The notes under the pieces: generated by a model
Seen by the model: only the letters and a program-made list of their open reading frames with translations
Databases searched by the model: none
What the model was told of the DNA's origin: nothing
Part shown: piece after piece, positions 16,650 to 25,298 of the stretch
Layout: each line of letters starts with the position of its first letter
Numbering within the stretch: the stretch's first letter is position 1
Translations under genes and position numbers: made by a program
Assembly (NCBI RefSeq): GCF_011764425.1
Contig: NZ_BLPF01000001.1
Span: forward strand, 3,091,001 to 3,155,000
Reading direction: 5' to 3'
Source of the DNA: Phytohabitans houttuyneae
Lineage (GTDB): Bacteria; Actinomycetota; Actinomycetes; Mycobacteriales; Micromonosporaceae
Length of the DNA stretch: 64,000 nt

Positions 16650-17351
16650 GTGCGCGGTGGACTGGACGACGCGCTGGATCGCTTGGCGCGCATGGACCAG
16701 TTGCGCCGGCGGGCCGAAGGCGCGTCTGGCGGTCTGCCCACGGCACACGGGCTGGCCGAGGCGATCGAGGCGGTCCGCCGGGTAGTCGAGCGCCATCCCG
16801 ACCTCAACGTGACGCTCTACGGCGAGCAGGGTGAGGGCAGCGCCGAGGTGCGCATCGGCTGGGAAGACGGCGTGGTCCGCGCCAAGATCGTCTCGGTCGA
16901 GGGCCCCGAGGCCTCCAGCTTCGGGCCTGGTGACGGGCCGCCGCTGCCGGTGCTGCCGGCCGAGATACCGCCGATGAGTGACCTGCCCCGGCCGCTCACC
17001 GTGGACGCCCACCAGGGCGGCCGCCACTCCGGCCCGCCCCCGGTGCCCGAAATGCCGCGCCTGGTCGACCCGGGCCGCCTGGCCGACCGGCGCCGGCACC
17101 GCGCGGCCGCCGACACCGGCTTCCTGCCCGACCCCGGCGGCCTGGCCCCGGCCGCACCACCACCCCCGCCTCCTCCGCCACCGCCGCCCGCCAGCGACCT
17201 GCCGCCGCGCCCAGCACCGCCGGCGGGTGACCTTCCGATGCGGTCGGCGCCCCGGGCCTGGAAGGCCGAGCACGACGACAACGCCGCGGCCCGGTTGGCG
17301 GCGATGATCCGCGAAGACCCGTCGCTGCTGGCCGGCCCCGAAGAGCGCTAG
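16650..17351 (+). CDS. Proline-rich protein following the conservon
   Basis: 233 residues. The first 80 form a compact acidic domain (YGEQGEGSAEVRIGWEDGVVRAKIV) of unknown fold; the rest is low-complexity, Pro/Ala-rich, with a run of ten or more prolines around 170-182, and ends in a short charged helix. It begins with GTG nine bases after a perfect AGGAGG (16635-16640), 36 bases after cvnD, so it is very probably in the conservon operon. I do not recognise a family. The proline run suggests a protein-protein contact or scaffold role. Confidence 0.75.
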   Translation: MRGGLDDALDRLARMDQLRRRAEGASGGLPTAHGLAEAIEAVRRVVERHPDLNVTLYGEQGEGSAEVRIGWEDGVVRAKIVSVEGPEASSFGPGDGPPLPVLPAEIPPMSDLPRPLTVDAHQGGRHSGPPPVPEMPRLVDPGRLADRRRHRAAADTGFLPDPGGLAPAAPPPPPPPPPPPASDLPPRPAPPAGDLPMRSAPRAWKAEHDDNAAARLAAMIREDPSLLAGPEER

Positions 17352-17380
17352 AGCTTTCGGGCGCCATAGCAGCCACTCGA

Positions 17381-17645
17381 CGTCGGAGTTGGGTTGCTGG
17401 CCGTGCGACAGCTTCCGATGTCCTCCCAGCTCACGGCGTCCGCGCCCCAGCGGCCGCCTTGCCGGGGTAAGGCAGGCACGGTCGTCGCGGTCTGTGACTG
17501 TCGATCAGGTGGAGGCGGTATGAGCTCCGAGACCTTGGTGAGTTAGCGCGTTATTTCGACGCTAACTTGCCAAGATCTGCCGGTTCGGCTCCTGGGGTGA
17601 GCTGGGCGACTGCGGAGGGTGAGGCGGCAACCGCGGGCCTAGCTA
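17381..17645 (+). repeat. Dispersed intergenic repeat, copy A, with 49-bp hairpin core
   Basis: Gene-free stretch between the conservon and the nucleotidyltransferase. The core at 17530-17578 is an inverted repeat: left arm CTTGGTGAGTTAGCG, 11-base loop, right arm CGCTAACTTGCCAAG, with two G-U pairs if transcribed on this strand. The flanks also match copy B at 54765-55030 (for example CCCAGCTCACGG and GTGACTGTCGA on the left) and copy C at 63.8 kb on the right (GAGCTGGGCGAC, GGAGGGTGAG). No T-run follows the hairpin, so it is not a plain terminator. Confidence 0.8.
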
Positions 17646-17684
17646 AGTCGGGGCTGAGGTCGGGGCCGCGCTAGTCTGCGGCGC

Positions 17685-18437
17685 GTGCCCCACGACGTGG
17701 ATCAGGTCTGCGCGCGTTACCTGGAGCTCGCCGACCGGCACGAGCCGGGCCTGGTCGAAGGCCTCTACCTCCAGGGCTCGGTGGCGCTCGGCGACTACCG
17801 CGCCGGGGTCAGCGACATCGACTTCGTCGCCGTCACCACGCTGCCGCCGGACCCCGTCGCCATCCGGGCGGTCCACGCGGGGCTGCCGCGCCGGCCGCAC
17901 TTCGACGGGCTCTACGTGACCTGGGACGACCTGCGGCGCGACCCCGCGCAGGCGCCGCCCGGTGTGGGGGTGCACGAGCGGCGCGTCGATCCGGAGTCGC
18001 GCTTCGAGCGGAGCCTCGTCACCTGGCACGTGCTCGCGCAGAGCGGCGTGGCGGTCCGCGGGCCGGCGGTCGCCGAGGTCGGTGTGTTCACCGACTGGCC
18101 GGCCCTCGCCGAGGCCACGCTCCGCAACCTCGACGAGTACTGGGCGCCCTGGCTCGCCCGCGCCGGCCGTGGACCGGTGGGGCTGACGCCGTGGGCGGCG
18201 TGCTGGGGTGTGCTCGGCGTCGCGCGGCTGCGGCACACCCTGGCCGCGGGGCGGGTCACCTCGAAGACCGAGGCCGCCGGCTACGCCCTGGCCACCGCCG
18301 AGCCGCGCTGGCACCGGGTGATCCAGGAAGCGCTGCGCATCCGGGTCGGCGGGGCGCCGCGGTACCGCAACCCGTGGCGGCGCCGCGCCGACGTGGTCGG
18401 CTTCGTCTCCTCGTGGCTGGACGTCGCGCCGTCGTGA
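17685..18437 (+). CDS. Aminoglycoside-adenylyltransferase-like nucleotidyltransferase
   Basis: 250 residues. Seen: the nucleotidyltransferase signature GS at 31-32 followed by D44 and D46 (GSVALGDYRAGVSDIDF), then a helical C-terminal domain with RLRHTLAAGRVTSKTEAAGYA, an arrangement shared with AadA-type ANT(3'')/(9) enzymes. Actinomycete genomes carry many such proteins that are not proven resistance enzymes; the substrate is therefore open. The GTG at 17685 is the start used; no strong ribosome binding site. It stands alone between a repeat element and a secreted-protein gene. Confidence 0.8.
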   Translation: MPHDVDQVCARYLELADRHEPGLVEGLYLQGSVALGDYRAGVSDIDFVAVTTLPPDPVAIRAVHAGLPRRPHFDGLYVTWDDLRRDPAQAPPGVGVHERRVDPESRFERSLVTWHVLAQSGVAVRGPAVAEVGVFTDWPALAEATLRNLDEYWAPWLARAGRGPVGLTPWAACWGVLGVARLRHTLAAGRVTSKTEAAGYALATAEPRWHRVIQEALRIRVGGAPRYRNPWRRRADVVGFVSSWLDVAPS

Positions 18438-18503
18438 TGGCCGCCCAGCGGTTCGGTCGCGAATCCGGACACCTGGACCGCCCGCACGGCAGCACATACA
18501 TTG

Positions 18504-19226
18504 ATGGCTATGCATCTTCGGATTGGGCGGCTCGCCCTCGTGGCGGTCCTGGCCGGGTTCGGCGCGGCCGTCGTGCCCGCGGCCGCCGCGCACGCAGCCA
18601 CCGCTTGTGAGGTCACCTACACGGCGACGAGTTGGAGCGGTGGCTTCACCGCCAGCGCTCAGATCAAAAACCTTGGCGACCCATGGAACGGGTACACGGT
18701 GGAGTTTCGCTTCACCGGCGACCAGACCGTGACCTCCAGTTGGAACCACATCTGGTCGCAGTCGGGGCAGGCGGTGACCGTCCGGAGTGGACCGTACGCG
18801 GCGCCGGTGCCGACCGGCGGGAGCATCTGGCTCGGCTTCAACGGGCGTTACAGCGGCGTCAACACACCACCCACCGGTTGGCGGGTCAACGGCGTGGCCT
18901 GCTCGGTCACGGGCCAGCCGCAGGCCGTCATCGCCGAGCCCGACACCGTCACGATCCCCGAGGGTGGCGGCGGGTCGTTCACGATCCGGCTCAGCCACCC
19001 GCCGGCGCAGCAGGTGGCGCTCGGCATGTCCCTCTCCGGCACCGGCGTCTGGGCCTCGCCGCCGGTCGTCCTCCTCTTCACGCCGAACAACTGGAGCACG
19101 CCGCAGAGCTACCCGGTCATGAGCATGCAGGACAGCGACACGGTCGACGACCGTGCGGTGGTGACGCTCTCCGTCACCGGCTACACGCCGGACACCGTCG
19201 TCCTGCAGCAGGTCGACGACGACTGA
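18504..19226 (+). CDS. Secreted CBM2 protein with a Calx-beta-like domain
   Basis: About 240 residues. Seen: a signal peptide (RLALVAVLAGFGAAVVPAAAAHA), then a carbohydrate-binding module of family 2 (CEVTYTATSWSGGFTASAQI, WNGYTVEFRF, WLGFNGRYSG, closing C in GVACSV), then a domain of about 95 residues starting EPDTVTIPEGGG that resembles Calx-beta/cadherin-like repeats. No catalytic domain is present, so it probably binds cellulose or chitin on its own. Start codons ATG at 18504 and 18510 are both possible. It lies tail to tail with the amino-sugar operon. Confidence 0.75.
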   Translation: MAMHLRIGRLALVAVLAGFGAAVVPAAAAHAATACEVTYTATSWSGGFTASAQIKNLGDPWNGYTVEFRFTGDQTVTSSWNHIWSQSGQAVTVRSGPYAAPVPTGGSIWLGFNGRYSGVNTPPTGWRVNGVACSVTGQPQAVIAEPDTVTIPEGGGGSFTIRLSHPPAQQVALGMSLSGTGVWASPPVVLLFTPNNWSTPQSYPVMSMQDSDTVDDRAVVTLSVTGYTPDTVVLQQVDDD

Positions 19227-19235
19227 GCGGCGTGC

Positions 19236-20120
19236 CTAGCGGAGGAGGCGGGCGGCCAGCCTGGCGGCCCCCTCCTCACCGGGGGCGGCGAGGCACACCA
19301 CCGCTTCGGGCCAGGTCACCCGGAGCTGGTCGTGTACCGACGCGCGCAACCACGAGCAGTGCCGGAGCACGCCGCCGGCGAGCACGATCGGGCTCCGGTC
19401 GCCCGGCGGGCGAATCTCGGCGACCGTCTCGCACAGGTGCGTGGCGGCCTCGTCCATGATGGACAGCGCCAGCGTGTCGCCGTCCGCCGCCGCGGCGGTC
19501 ACGAGTGGTGCCAGGGAGGCCAGGTCGCGCGGCTTCCAGGTGTGCACCGCCACCACGAAGGGGTCCGCCGCCGTCTCGTCCACCGCGGCCGTGACCCGGG
19601 CGACGAGCGGGCCGGGTGGGTCGCCGCGGTAGAGGGCACGGGCGGTGGCGGTCGCGGCGGTGCGGCCGATCCAGAAGCCGGAGCCGAGGTCGCCCAGAAG
19701 CCATCCAAGACCGTCGGCGGTACGGAAGATGCGACCGCCGCTGATCTCGGCGGCCACCGCGCCCGTGCCCGAGATGAGCACGCTCCCGTCCGGCTCGCCG
19801 GTGCCCGCGGCGAACGCCACCTCGGCGTCGCCGACGACGTGCAGCGGGCACTGTACCCCCAGGGTGTCGAACGCGGCCTGCAGCACCGCGGGCCGTGACC
19901 CCCCGGCGGCGCCCGCGACCGCCACACCGATCCGAGAAGCGTCCACCGTGGACAGCGCGGCGGAGATGGCGGCGGTCAGGTTGGCCGCCGCCTCGGCGGC
20001 CGGGATGGTGACGGGGTTGGCGGCACCCGCGCGGCCGAAGCCGGCACGGGTGCCGCCGAGGGTGGTGACGACCGCGCGGGTCGCGGTGCCACCGATGTCG
20101 ATGCCGAGGACGAGGGTCAT
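19236..20120 (-). CDS. N-acetylglucosamine kinase-like (BadF/BcrA ATPase fold)
   Basis: 294-residue sugar kinase of the actin-like ATPase superfamily. Seen: phosphate 1 loop GIDIGGTATR at residues 6-15, GDAEVAFAAGTG as the catalytic aspartate region, SGTGAVAAEI as phosphate 2 and a late VLAGGVLRHC adenosine motif. The arrangement matches GlcNAc kinases. As the last gene of the amino-sugar operon, seven bases after the GH16 gene, it would phosphorylate the imported sugar. Substrate assignment is by family and context. Confidence 0.85.
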   Translation of the reverse strand: MTLVLGIDIGGTATRAVVTTLGGTRAGFGRAGAANPVTIPAAEAAANLTAAISAALSTVDASRIGVAVAGAAGGSRPAVLQAAFDTLGVQCPLHVVGDAEVAFAAGTGEPDGSVLISGTGAVAAEISGGRIFRTADGLGWLLGDLGSGFWIGRTAATATARALYRGDPPGPLVARVTAAVDETAADPFVVAVHTWKPRDLASLAPLVTAAAADGDTLALSIMDEAATHLCETVAEIRPPGDRSPIVLAGGVLRHCSWLRASVHDQLRVTWPEAVVCLAAPGEEGAARLAARLLR

Positions 20121-20127
20121 CTACGGA

Positions 20128-21330
20128 TCAGCAGCGACCGAGGTCTTCCCACTGCTGGGTCCAGCCGGGCTCGCTGCCCTGCGTCCACCAGCGGGCCCGC
20201 CACAGGTGCACGCCGTCACCGGACGGCGGGCCGCCCGGCACGCCGTTGGCGCTGCGCTGGTGGCGGACGGTGTTGCCACCCAGGTACACGGAGTTGATGT
20301 TCCAGAACGGCGCGGAGGAGCAGCCCGGCCCGCCGGTCGGGTTCACGGTCGGTGACACCGAGGGCGAGACGGACGGGGAGACGGTGGGCGAGACCGACGG
20401 TGACACCGGCGGGGTGGGACAGGAGCCGCCGGTACCCACCGTGTCGGTGTGCGCGGTGCCGGCCGAGCGGAAGGCGGCCACGCGAGCGGCGGCCTCGGCG
20501 GGCGTGAGCGCCTCGTTCACCGTGTGGTAGAGGTAGTCGACCTGCTGGCGATAGGTCGCCATGCCACCGGTGTGTGTCGCGGTGTCGATGAACCACAGGT
20601 TGAAGTTGATCGACATGGGCGTCTCGGGATAGTAGATGCCGCTGTGGTCGGCGACGAGCGCACCGTCCACGTAGTACTTCACGTGACCGGCGGAGACCGT
20701 GAACATCAGGTCGTGCCAGCCGGCGAAGCTCTGCCGCTGCGCGGTGTGGGTGTTCACCGCCTCCCACGGGTCGGGACGGTACGTCTCCCACGTGGTCTGG
20801 TAGAAGATCGGACCCTGCTCGCCCCACCCGCCGTTGGGCAGGTACTCGAAGTCGATCTCACCGTAGTTGGGGTCCATCGCCGCGTTGAGCGGGGTGATGG
20901 TGAAGAACGTCTCGACCAGGTGGTCGCCGTCGTTGCCGCTGACCGGAGCGTCGGCGAACTTGACCCGGGCCGCGTACGTGCCCTCGAAGAACTTGCGCTG
21001 ATGCAGGAACTCGGACTGGCTTGTACCGCCGGCGGTGCCGTCGGTGGCGGCTTGGAGCTGGAGCGACTTCGCACCGTCCACTGTGGGGAACGAGACGTTG
21101 GAGGCGGGCCAGGAGGCGCCGGGCACACCCGGGCCACCCGAGTTGGTCCGCACCGACCAGCCCCGCTGACCGATCAGTGGGTCAGCCGGGCCGCTGTAGT
21201 TGAAGTCGTCGAAGAGCACTTGGCAGGGGGCGAGTGCGACGGCCGGGGCGGCGCTGCTCGCCACGGCGGCGACGGTGCCGGCGGCGAGGGCCGCGGCGGT
21301 CGCGGCGAGTCCAGCGGAGAGGCGTTTCAC
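20128..21330 (-). CDS. Secreted GH16-type hydrolase with chitin-binding domain
   Basis: 400 residues. Seen: signal peptide to about residue 35, a concanavalin-like fold of about 240 residues with the family 16 catalytic pattern E-x-D-x-E (GEIDFEYLPN, about residue 155-165), a Ser/Pro/Val linker with six SPSV/SPTV units, and a C-terminal type 3 carbohydrate-binding module (ARWWTQGSEPG, WEDLG) of the chitin-binding CBM5/12 kind. GH16 enzymes usually cut beta-1,3 or beta-1,4 glucans or galactans; the exact glycan is open. Its place between the importer and the kinase suggests that it releases the sugar that the operon takes up. Confidence 0.85.
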   Translation of the reverse strand: MKRLSAGLAATAAALAAGTVAAVASSAAPAVALAPCQVLFDDFNYSGPADPLIGQRGWSVRTNSGGPGVPGASWPASNVSFPTVDGAKSLQLQAATDGTAGGTSQSEFLHQRKFFEGTYAARVKFADAPVSGNDGDHLVETFFTITPLNAAMDPNYGEIDFEYLPNGGWGEQGPIFYQTTWETYRPDPWEAVNTHTAQRQSFAGWHDLMFTVSAGHVKYYVDGALVADHSGIYYPETPMSINFNLWFIDTATHTGGMATYRQQVDYLYHTVNEALTPAEAAARVAAFRSAGTAHTDTVGTGGSCPTPPVSPSVSPTVSPSVSPSVSPTVNPTGGPGCSSAPFWNINSVYLGGNTVRHQRSANGVPGGPPSGDGVHLWRARWWTQGSEPGWTQQWEDLGRC

Positions 21331-21404
21331 GGCGTGCTCCTTTCTGGATGGCGCTTGGGGGTGTGGTCACCTCAACCCGCGGGGGCGCGCTGAGGCGGGT
21401 GGGA

Positions 21405-22226
21405 TCACCGCACCGCGCCGGCGGTCAATCCGTCGCGGATCTGGCGCTGGAACAGGATGTACGCGACGAGGACGGGCAGGATCGCGATGACGAGTCCCGC
21501 GAACAGGCCGCTCCAGTCGCTGCGATAGCCCTGGCTGACCGCCAGGAACGCGAGTCCCTGGGCCAGGACGTACCGGTCCGGGTCGGGGTTGAGCACAAGG
21601 GGAAGCAGATATTGGTTCCACAGCCCGAGGAAGTTGAAGATGCCCACGCTGACCAGCCCCGGGCGGGCCATCGGCAGCATGATGCGGAAGAACACCGCCG
21701 CGTGCGAGCACCCGTCGAGAAACGCGGCCTCGGCGACGGCGGTCGGCAGCGTGCGGAAGAAGGCGTGCAGGAAGAAGACGGTGAACGGGAGGGCGTAGGC
21801 GGCGTACACGAGGATCAGCCCGTGATAGGTGCCGAGCATGCCCAGCTGGTCCACCACGAAGAACAGCGGCACGAGCGCCAGGAAGACGGGAAAGAGCATC
21901 CCGGCGACGAGCGTGTAGTAGATGACCCGGTTGCCGGGGAAGGGGTAGCGGGCCAGGCAGTACGCGACAAGCGCGCCGAAGAGCATGGTGAGCACGAGCG
22001 CGCCGCCGACCACGACGACCGTGTTGAGCAGGTACCGGCCGATCGACGCCTCGGCCCAGGCGCGGGCCCAGTTGTCGAAGCGGGGTGTGGCCGGCAGCGA
22101 CCACGGGCTGTCGAAGATCTCCGCGTCGGTCTTGAGCGACGACACGACCGCCCACAGCAGCGGGAGCGTGACGAGCAGCGCCCAGACGAGGAGCACCACG
22201 TGTACGAGGCGACCTGTCGTTCTCAT
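21405..22226 (-). CDS. ngcG: Carbohydrate ABC transporter permease (NgcG-like)
   Basis: 273-residue inner-membrane subunit with six predicted helices and the ATPase-contacting EAA loop EAAFLDGCSHAAVFFRIMLP. Its ATG at 22226 overlaps the stop of the preceding permease gene (ATGA). The pair with a Tat-type lipoprotein and no ATPase gene of its own matches NgcEFG of streptomycetes, where the shared ATPase MsiK energises uptake; no msiK is in the window. Substrate GlcNAc or chitobiose is inferred from the operon. Confidence 0.88.
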   Translation of the reverse strand: MRTTGRLVHVVLLVWALLVTLPLLWAVVSSLKTDAEIFDSPWSLPATPRFDNWARAWAEASIGRYLLNTVVVVGGALVLTMLFGALVAYCLARYPFPGNRVIYYTLVAGMLFPVFLALVPLFFVVDQLGMLGTYHGLILVYAAYALPFTVFFLHAFFRTLPTAVAEAAFLDGCSHAAVFFRIMLPMARPGLVSVGIFNFLGLWNQYLLPLVLNPDPDRYVLAQGLAFLAVSQGYRSDWSGLFAGLVIAILPVLVAYILFQRQIRDGLTAGAVR

Positions 22227-23107
22227 GCCATCTCCACGCGCTCGCGCCGGGTCACGCGGAGCATGAGCACGGTCAACGTGAGGGTGAGGAAGAAGAGCGC
22301 GACGCCCATGGCGGAGGCGTAGCCGTACTTGCCGTATGTGAAGGCGTTGCGGTAGAGCGACAGCCCCATCACCTCGGTGCTGTTGTCCGGCCCGCCCGGC
22401 CCCACGGTCATGATCTGTACGAGCGCGAAGCCGTCGAGCGCGATGATGCCCAGGTAGACGAAGGCGACCTGCACGCTGTCCCACACGAGCGGGAGCGTGA
22501 TCCGCCAGAAGAGCGTGAAGGCCCCGGCGCCGTCGATCAGTGCCGCCTCGGTGATGTCCGCCGGTATCGACTCGATCGCGGCCGCGAAGAGCACGACGTA
22601 GAAGCCGACCGCCGACCAGATCAGGGCCGCCATCACGCACCAGAGCGCGAACCGCGGCTCGGCCAGCCACGAGCGCTCCAGGGTGGACAGGCCGATCCGG
22701 TCGAGGAAGCCGTTGAGCAGCCCGCTGTTGGGCGTGTACACGAACTGCCACAGCACGGCGATGATGGCGACGGAGAGCAACTGCGGGAAGAAGTAGAGCA
22801 CCCGGTAGGCCCGCAGGAGGCGGCTGCCCCGGGTCGAGGTGGCGAAGAAGAGGGCGAGCGCGATGGTGACCAGCGGCACGACCACGAGCATCAGGCCGTT
22901 GTGGCGCAGCGCCGACAGGAACAGCGGGTCACTCCACAGCCGGGTGAAGTTGTCCAAGCCGACGATGTTCACGTCGCTGGAGACGCCGTTGAAGTCGGTG
23001 AAGGCCAGGTAGAACGCCTGCGCGTACGGCGACACGACGAAGACTGCGTACAGCAGCAGGGGCGGGATCATCGCCCCGGCCAGAAACCGGTACCGGCCGT
23101 GTCGCAT
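22223..23107 (-). CDS. ngcF: Carbohydrate ABC transporter permease (NgcF-like)
   Basis: 294-residue permease, partner of the next gene. Six predicted helices and the EAA loop EAALIDGAGAFTLFWRITLP are seen. The ATG at 23107 has GGGAGG six bases before it and is preferred over a GTG at 23113 that abuts the ribosome site. Sixteen bases separate it from the binding-protein gene. Confidence 0.88.
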   Translation of the reverse strand: MRHGRYRFLAGAMIPPLLLYAVFVVSPYAQAFYLAFTDFNGVSSDVNIVGLDNFTRLWSDPLFLSALRHNGLMLVVVPLVTIALALFFATSTRGSRLLRAYRVLYFFPQLLSVAIIAVLWQFVYTPNSGLLNGFLDRIGLSTLERSWLAEPRFALWCVMAALIWSAVGFYVVLFAAAIESIPADITEAALIDGAGAFTLFWRITLPLVWDSVQVAFVYLGIIALDGFALVQIMTVGPGGPDNSTEVMGLSLYRNAFTYGKYGYASAMGVALFFLTLTLTVLMLRVTRRERVEMA

Positions 23108-23123
23108 GGTCACCCTCCCGCGC

Positions 23124-24515
23124 TCAGCGCTTGTGCTTGGCGACCGAGGAGTCGGCGGCGACGGCGTCGGCCGCCTTCTGCACCCGTGCCGCCCACTTGT
23201 CCGGCGTGGTGCGCTTGGTGAGCAGCTCCCCGGTGGCGTCGTCGAGCGCCTTGGACAGCGGTGGGTACCAGGTGCGGAAGCGGTATCCGAACATGTTCGG
23301 ACCGGCGGCCTTCGCGGTCTCGGCGGTGGAGGCGAGGCCGCTGCTGAGCGTCAGCCCGTCGGTCGCTCCGGCGACGACCGGCAGCGCCTTGGAGTTCTGC
23401 GCGAAGCCGCGGGCCACCTTCTGGGAGAAGAGGATCCGCAGGTACTCCAGGCCACCGCGGGCGTTGCCGGCCTTGGCCGGCACCAGGAACGACTCGCTGC
23501 TCGCGGCCATCACCGCGCCGCTGGGCAGCTTGTCGGCGCCGGTCAGGGACGGCACGGTGCCGAGCACCATGTCGAACCCGGCCGGGGTGACCTGCTGCTG
23601 CTCGCCCTCCAGCCAGGAGCCGCAGGGGATGAACGCGGCCTGGCCCTTGCTCCACGCGTTCTGCGCCTCGGTGTGCGACAGCGCCTCCGAGCCCGGCAGG
23701 ATGTAGCCCTGCGCGGCGAGCTGGTAGATGGCGTCCGCGGCGGCCAGCATCGACGGGCTCTTCCAGATGCCCGGCTCCAGGTTGTCCACCGACTTGACCA
23801 GCTCGTGCCCGCCGGCCTTGGCTGCCAGCGAGACCAGCGGGTCGTTCATGTACTCGGGGAACTTGCCCTGCCAGGTCCACGGCGCGATGCCGCTCTTCTT
23901 GATCTCGCCGCAGAGCGTGAGCATCTCGGCCCAGGTCGTCGGGTAGGTCCAGCCGTTCTTGGCGAACAGCGACTTGGAGTACCAGATGCCCCAGAGGACG
24001 GAGGAGTAGTTGAGCACGAGCACCTTGCCGTCGAAGGTGCCGTCCTCGACCACGCCCGGCATCAGCGTGTCCCGGACCTTCTTCGACGGGTCGTCGACGC
24101 TCGGCGCGTCGAGCAGCTCGGTGAGGTCGGTGAGCTTGCCGGACGACACCAGCGTCACGAGGTCGAGGCGGCCGGCGCCGCTGTTGTCCACCACGTCCGG
24201 CGGGTCGTCGGAGATGAAGCGGGGCTGGAGCACCTCGCCGACCCGCTGGATGCCCTTGTGGTCCACGGTGGCTTTCGGAAAGCGCTGCTCGTAGAGCGTG
24301 CCGGCCTCGATGGCGTACTGGTCGCCGTAGCCGCCCTTGAAGACGACCACCTCGAGCCCGGCGTCCGCCGGGGCGCCGAACGGGTTGTCGGCGGTGGCAT
24401 CGGCCTTCGTGCCCTTGTCGTCATCGTCGTCGGCGCCGCCCGTGGCACAGGCGCTGAGCGCCGTCGCCGCGACCGCTCCGACCAAAAGCGTGCGTCTGGT
24501 GGGATGTCTGTGCAC
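23124..24515 (-). CDS. ngcE: Amino-sugar-binding lipoprotein (NgcE-like)
   Basis: 463-residue extracellular solute-binding protein. Seen: twin-arginine PTRRTLLVG, hydrophobic stretch and lipobox LSAC, then an acidic linker (GGADDDDDKG) and a family 1-type binding domain. The Tat motif and domain order match the GlcNAc/diacetylchitobiose-binding protein NgcE. It is followed by its two permeases and precedes a chitin-binding hydrolase and a GlcNAc kinase, which supports an amino-sugar ligand. The specificity is not provable from the sequence alone. Confidence 0.87.
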   Translation of the reverse strand: MHRHPTRRTLLVGAVAATALSACATGGADDDDDKGTKADATADNPFGAPADAGLEVVVFKGGYGDQYAIEAGTLYEQRFPKATVDHKGIQRVGEVLQPRFISDDPPDVVDNSGAGRLDLVTLVSSGKLTDLTELLDAPSVDDPSKKVRDTLMPGVVEDGTFDGKVLVLNYSSVLWGIWYSKSLFAKNGWTYPTTWAEMLTLCGEIKKSGIAPWTWQGKFPEYMNDPLVSLAAKAGGHELVKSVDNLEPGIWKSPSMLAAADAIYQLAAQGYILPGSEALSHTEAQNAWSKGQAAFIPCGSWLEGEQQQVTPAGFDMVLGTVPSLTGADKLPSGAVMAASSESFLVPAKAGNARGGLEYLRILFSQKVARGFAQNSKALPVVAGATDGLTLSSGLASTAETAKAAGPNMFGYRFRTWYPPLSKALDDATGELLTKRTTPDKWAARVQKAADAVAADSSVAKHKR

Positions 24516-24536
24516 GGTATGCCTACCCTTCGAGGG

Positions 24537-25271
24537 CTAGGCGGTGCGCCGGATGCGGCCGGCGTACCGCGCTTCAAGGAGCTGGTTGTGCTCGTGCCCG
24601 CCGGGGATGTTGGCGGACAGGTAGATGGGTGGGGTCTGCCCCGCTTCGGCCAGCCGGGCGACCACCTCGGCGACGACCATCTGAGCCAGGACGGCGGCGG
24701 TGACCGAGGAGACGGCGCCGACCTGGCCGGGCAGGGCCACGTCGCCGTACGGCGCGCCGTTGTCGAGCACCACGTCGGCGATGTCGGACAGCCGCTTGCC
24801 GGAGGCGTGCAGGGGCGTGACGCGTTCGCTGTGCTCCAGCGAGGTCACCGCGATCAGGTCGTGTCCCCGCTCCTTGACGAGCAGGGCGAGCGCGACCACG
24901 ACGCCGTTGACGCCGGAGTTGGAGGCGATCACGAAGACGTCCCGCGGGTCGACCGGGGCCAGGTCGTAGAGCTGCTGGGCCACGCCGGGGTCGCGCTCCA
25001 GGCCAGGGTCCTCGAGCACCGCGCGGGGTTGGCCACCGTAGAGGACGATGTCCCGCAGCGCGATGCGGTTGGTCGGCACGAGCCCGCCGGCCCGGCCCGC
25101 GATCTCCATGGCCAGCGCCTCGGAGTGGCCCGAGCCGAACGCCTGCACGACTCCCCCGCGGTCCAGGGCGGCGGTGATGAGGCTCGCGGCGCCCTTGACG
25201 CCGTCCGCCTGGCTGGTGCCCACCTTTGCCACGAGCTCACTGATCATCGAGAGGTACGCCTGGGCCGTCAT
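24537..25271 (-). CDS. SIS-domain sugar isomerase-like protein
   Basis: 244-residue SIS protein. Seen: the phosphosugar loop GSGHSEALAMEIAGRAGG and a second loop SNSGVNGVVVALA. It resembles SIS proteins placed with amino-sugar transport genes in actinomycetes, where they act on phosphorylated amino sugars or bind them as effectors. It sits between the RpiR-type regulator (27-base gap) and ngcE (21-base gap). Whether it is an isomerase, deaminase or effector-binding protein is open. Confidence 0.85.
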   Translation of the reverse strand: MTAQAYLSMISELVAKVGTSQADGVKGAASLITAALDRGGVVQAFGSGHSEALAMEIAGRAGGLVPTNRIALRDIVLYGGQPRAVLEDPGLERDPGVAQQLYDLAPVDPRDVFVIASNSGVNGVVVALALLVKERGHDLIAVTSLEHSERVTPLHASGKRLSDIADVVLDNGAPYGDVALPGQVGAVSSVTAAVLAQMVVAEVVARLAEAGQTPPIYLSANIPGGHEHNQLLEARYAGRIRRTA

Positions 25272-25298
25272 GTGTGAGCTCCCCCGGGAGATAGGCGG

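Noticed and set aside
17534-17578. Hairpin copy A as the terminator of the conservon operon
   Set aside because: It lies about 180 bases from the last gene, has no T-run and recurs elsewhere in both orientations with shared flanks.
17685-18437. Aminoglycoside resistance gene
   Set aside because: The fold fits, but no resistance context exists and such proteins are common in actinomycetes without proven activity.
23106-25277. Long plus-strand frame over the ngc genes
   Set aside because: Composition is Val/Gly/Arg/His without motif; all three minus-strand genes beneath are clear family members.
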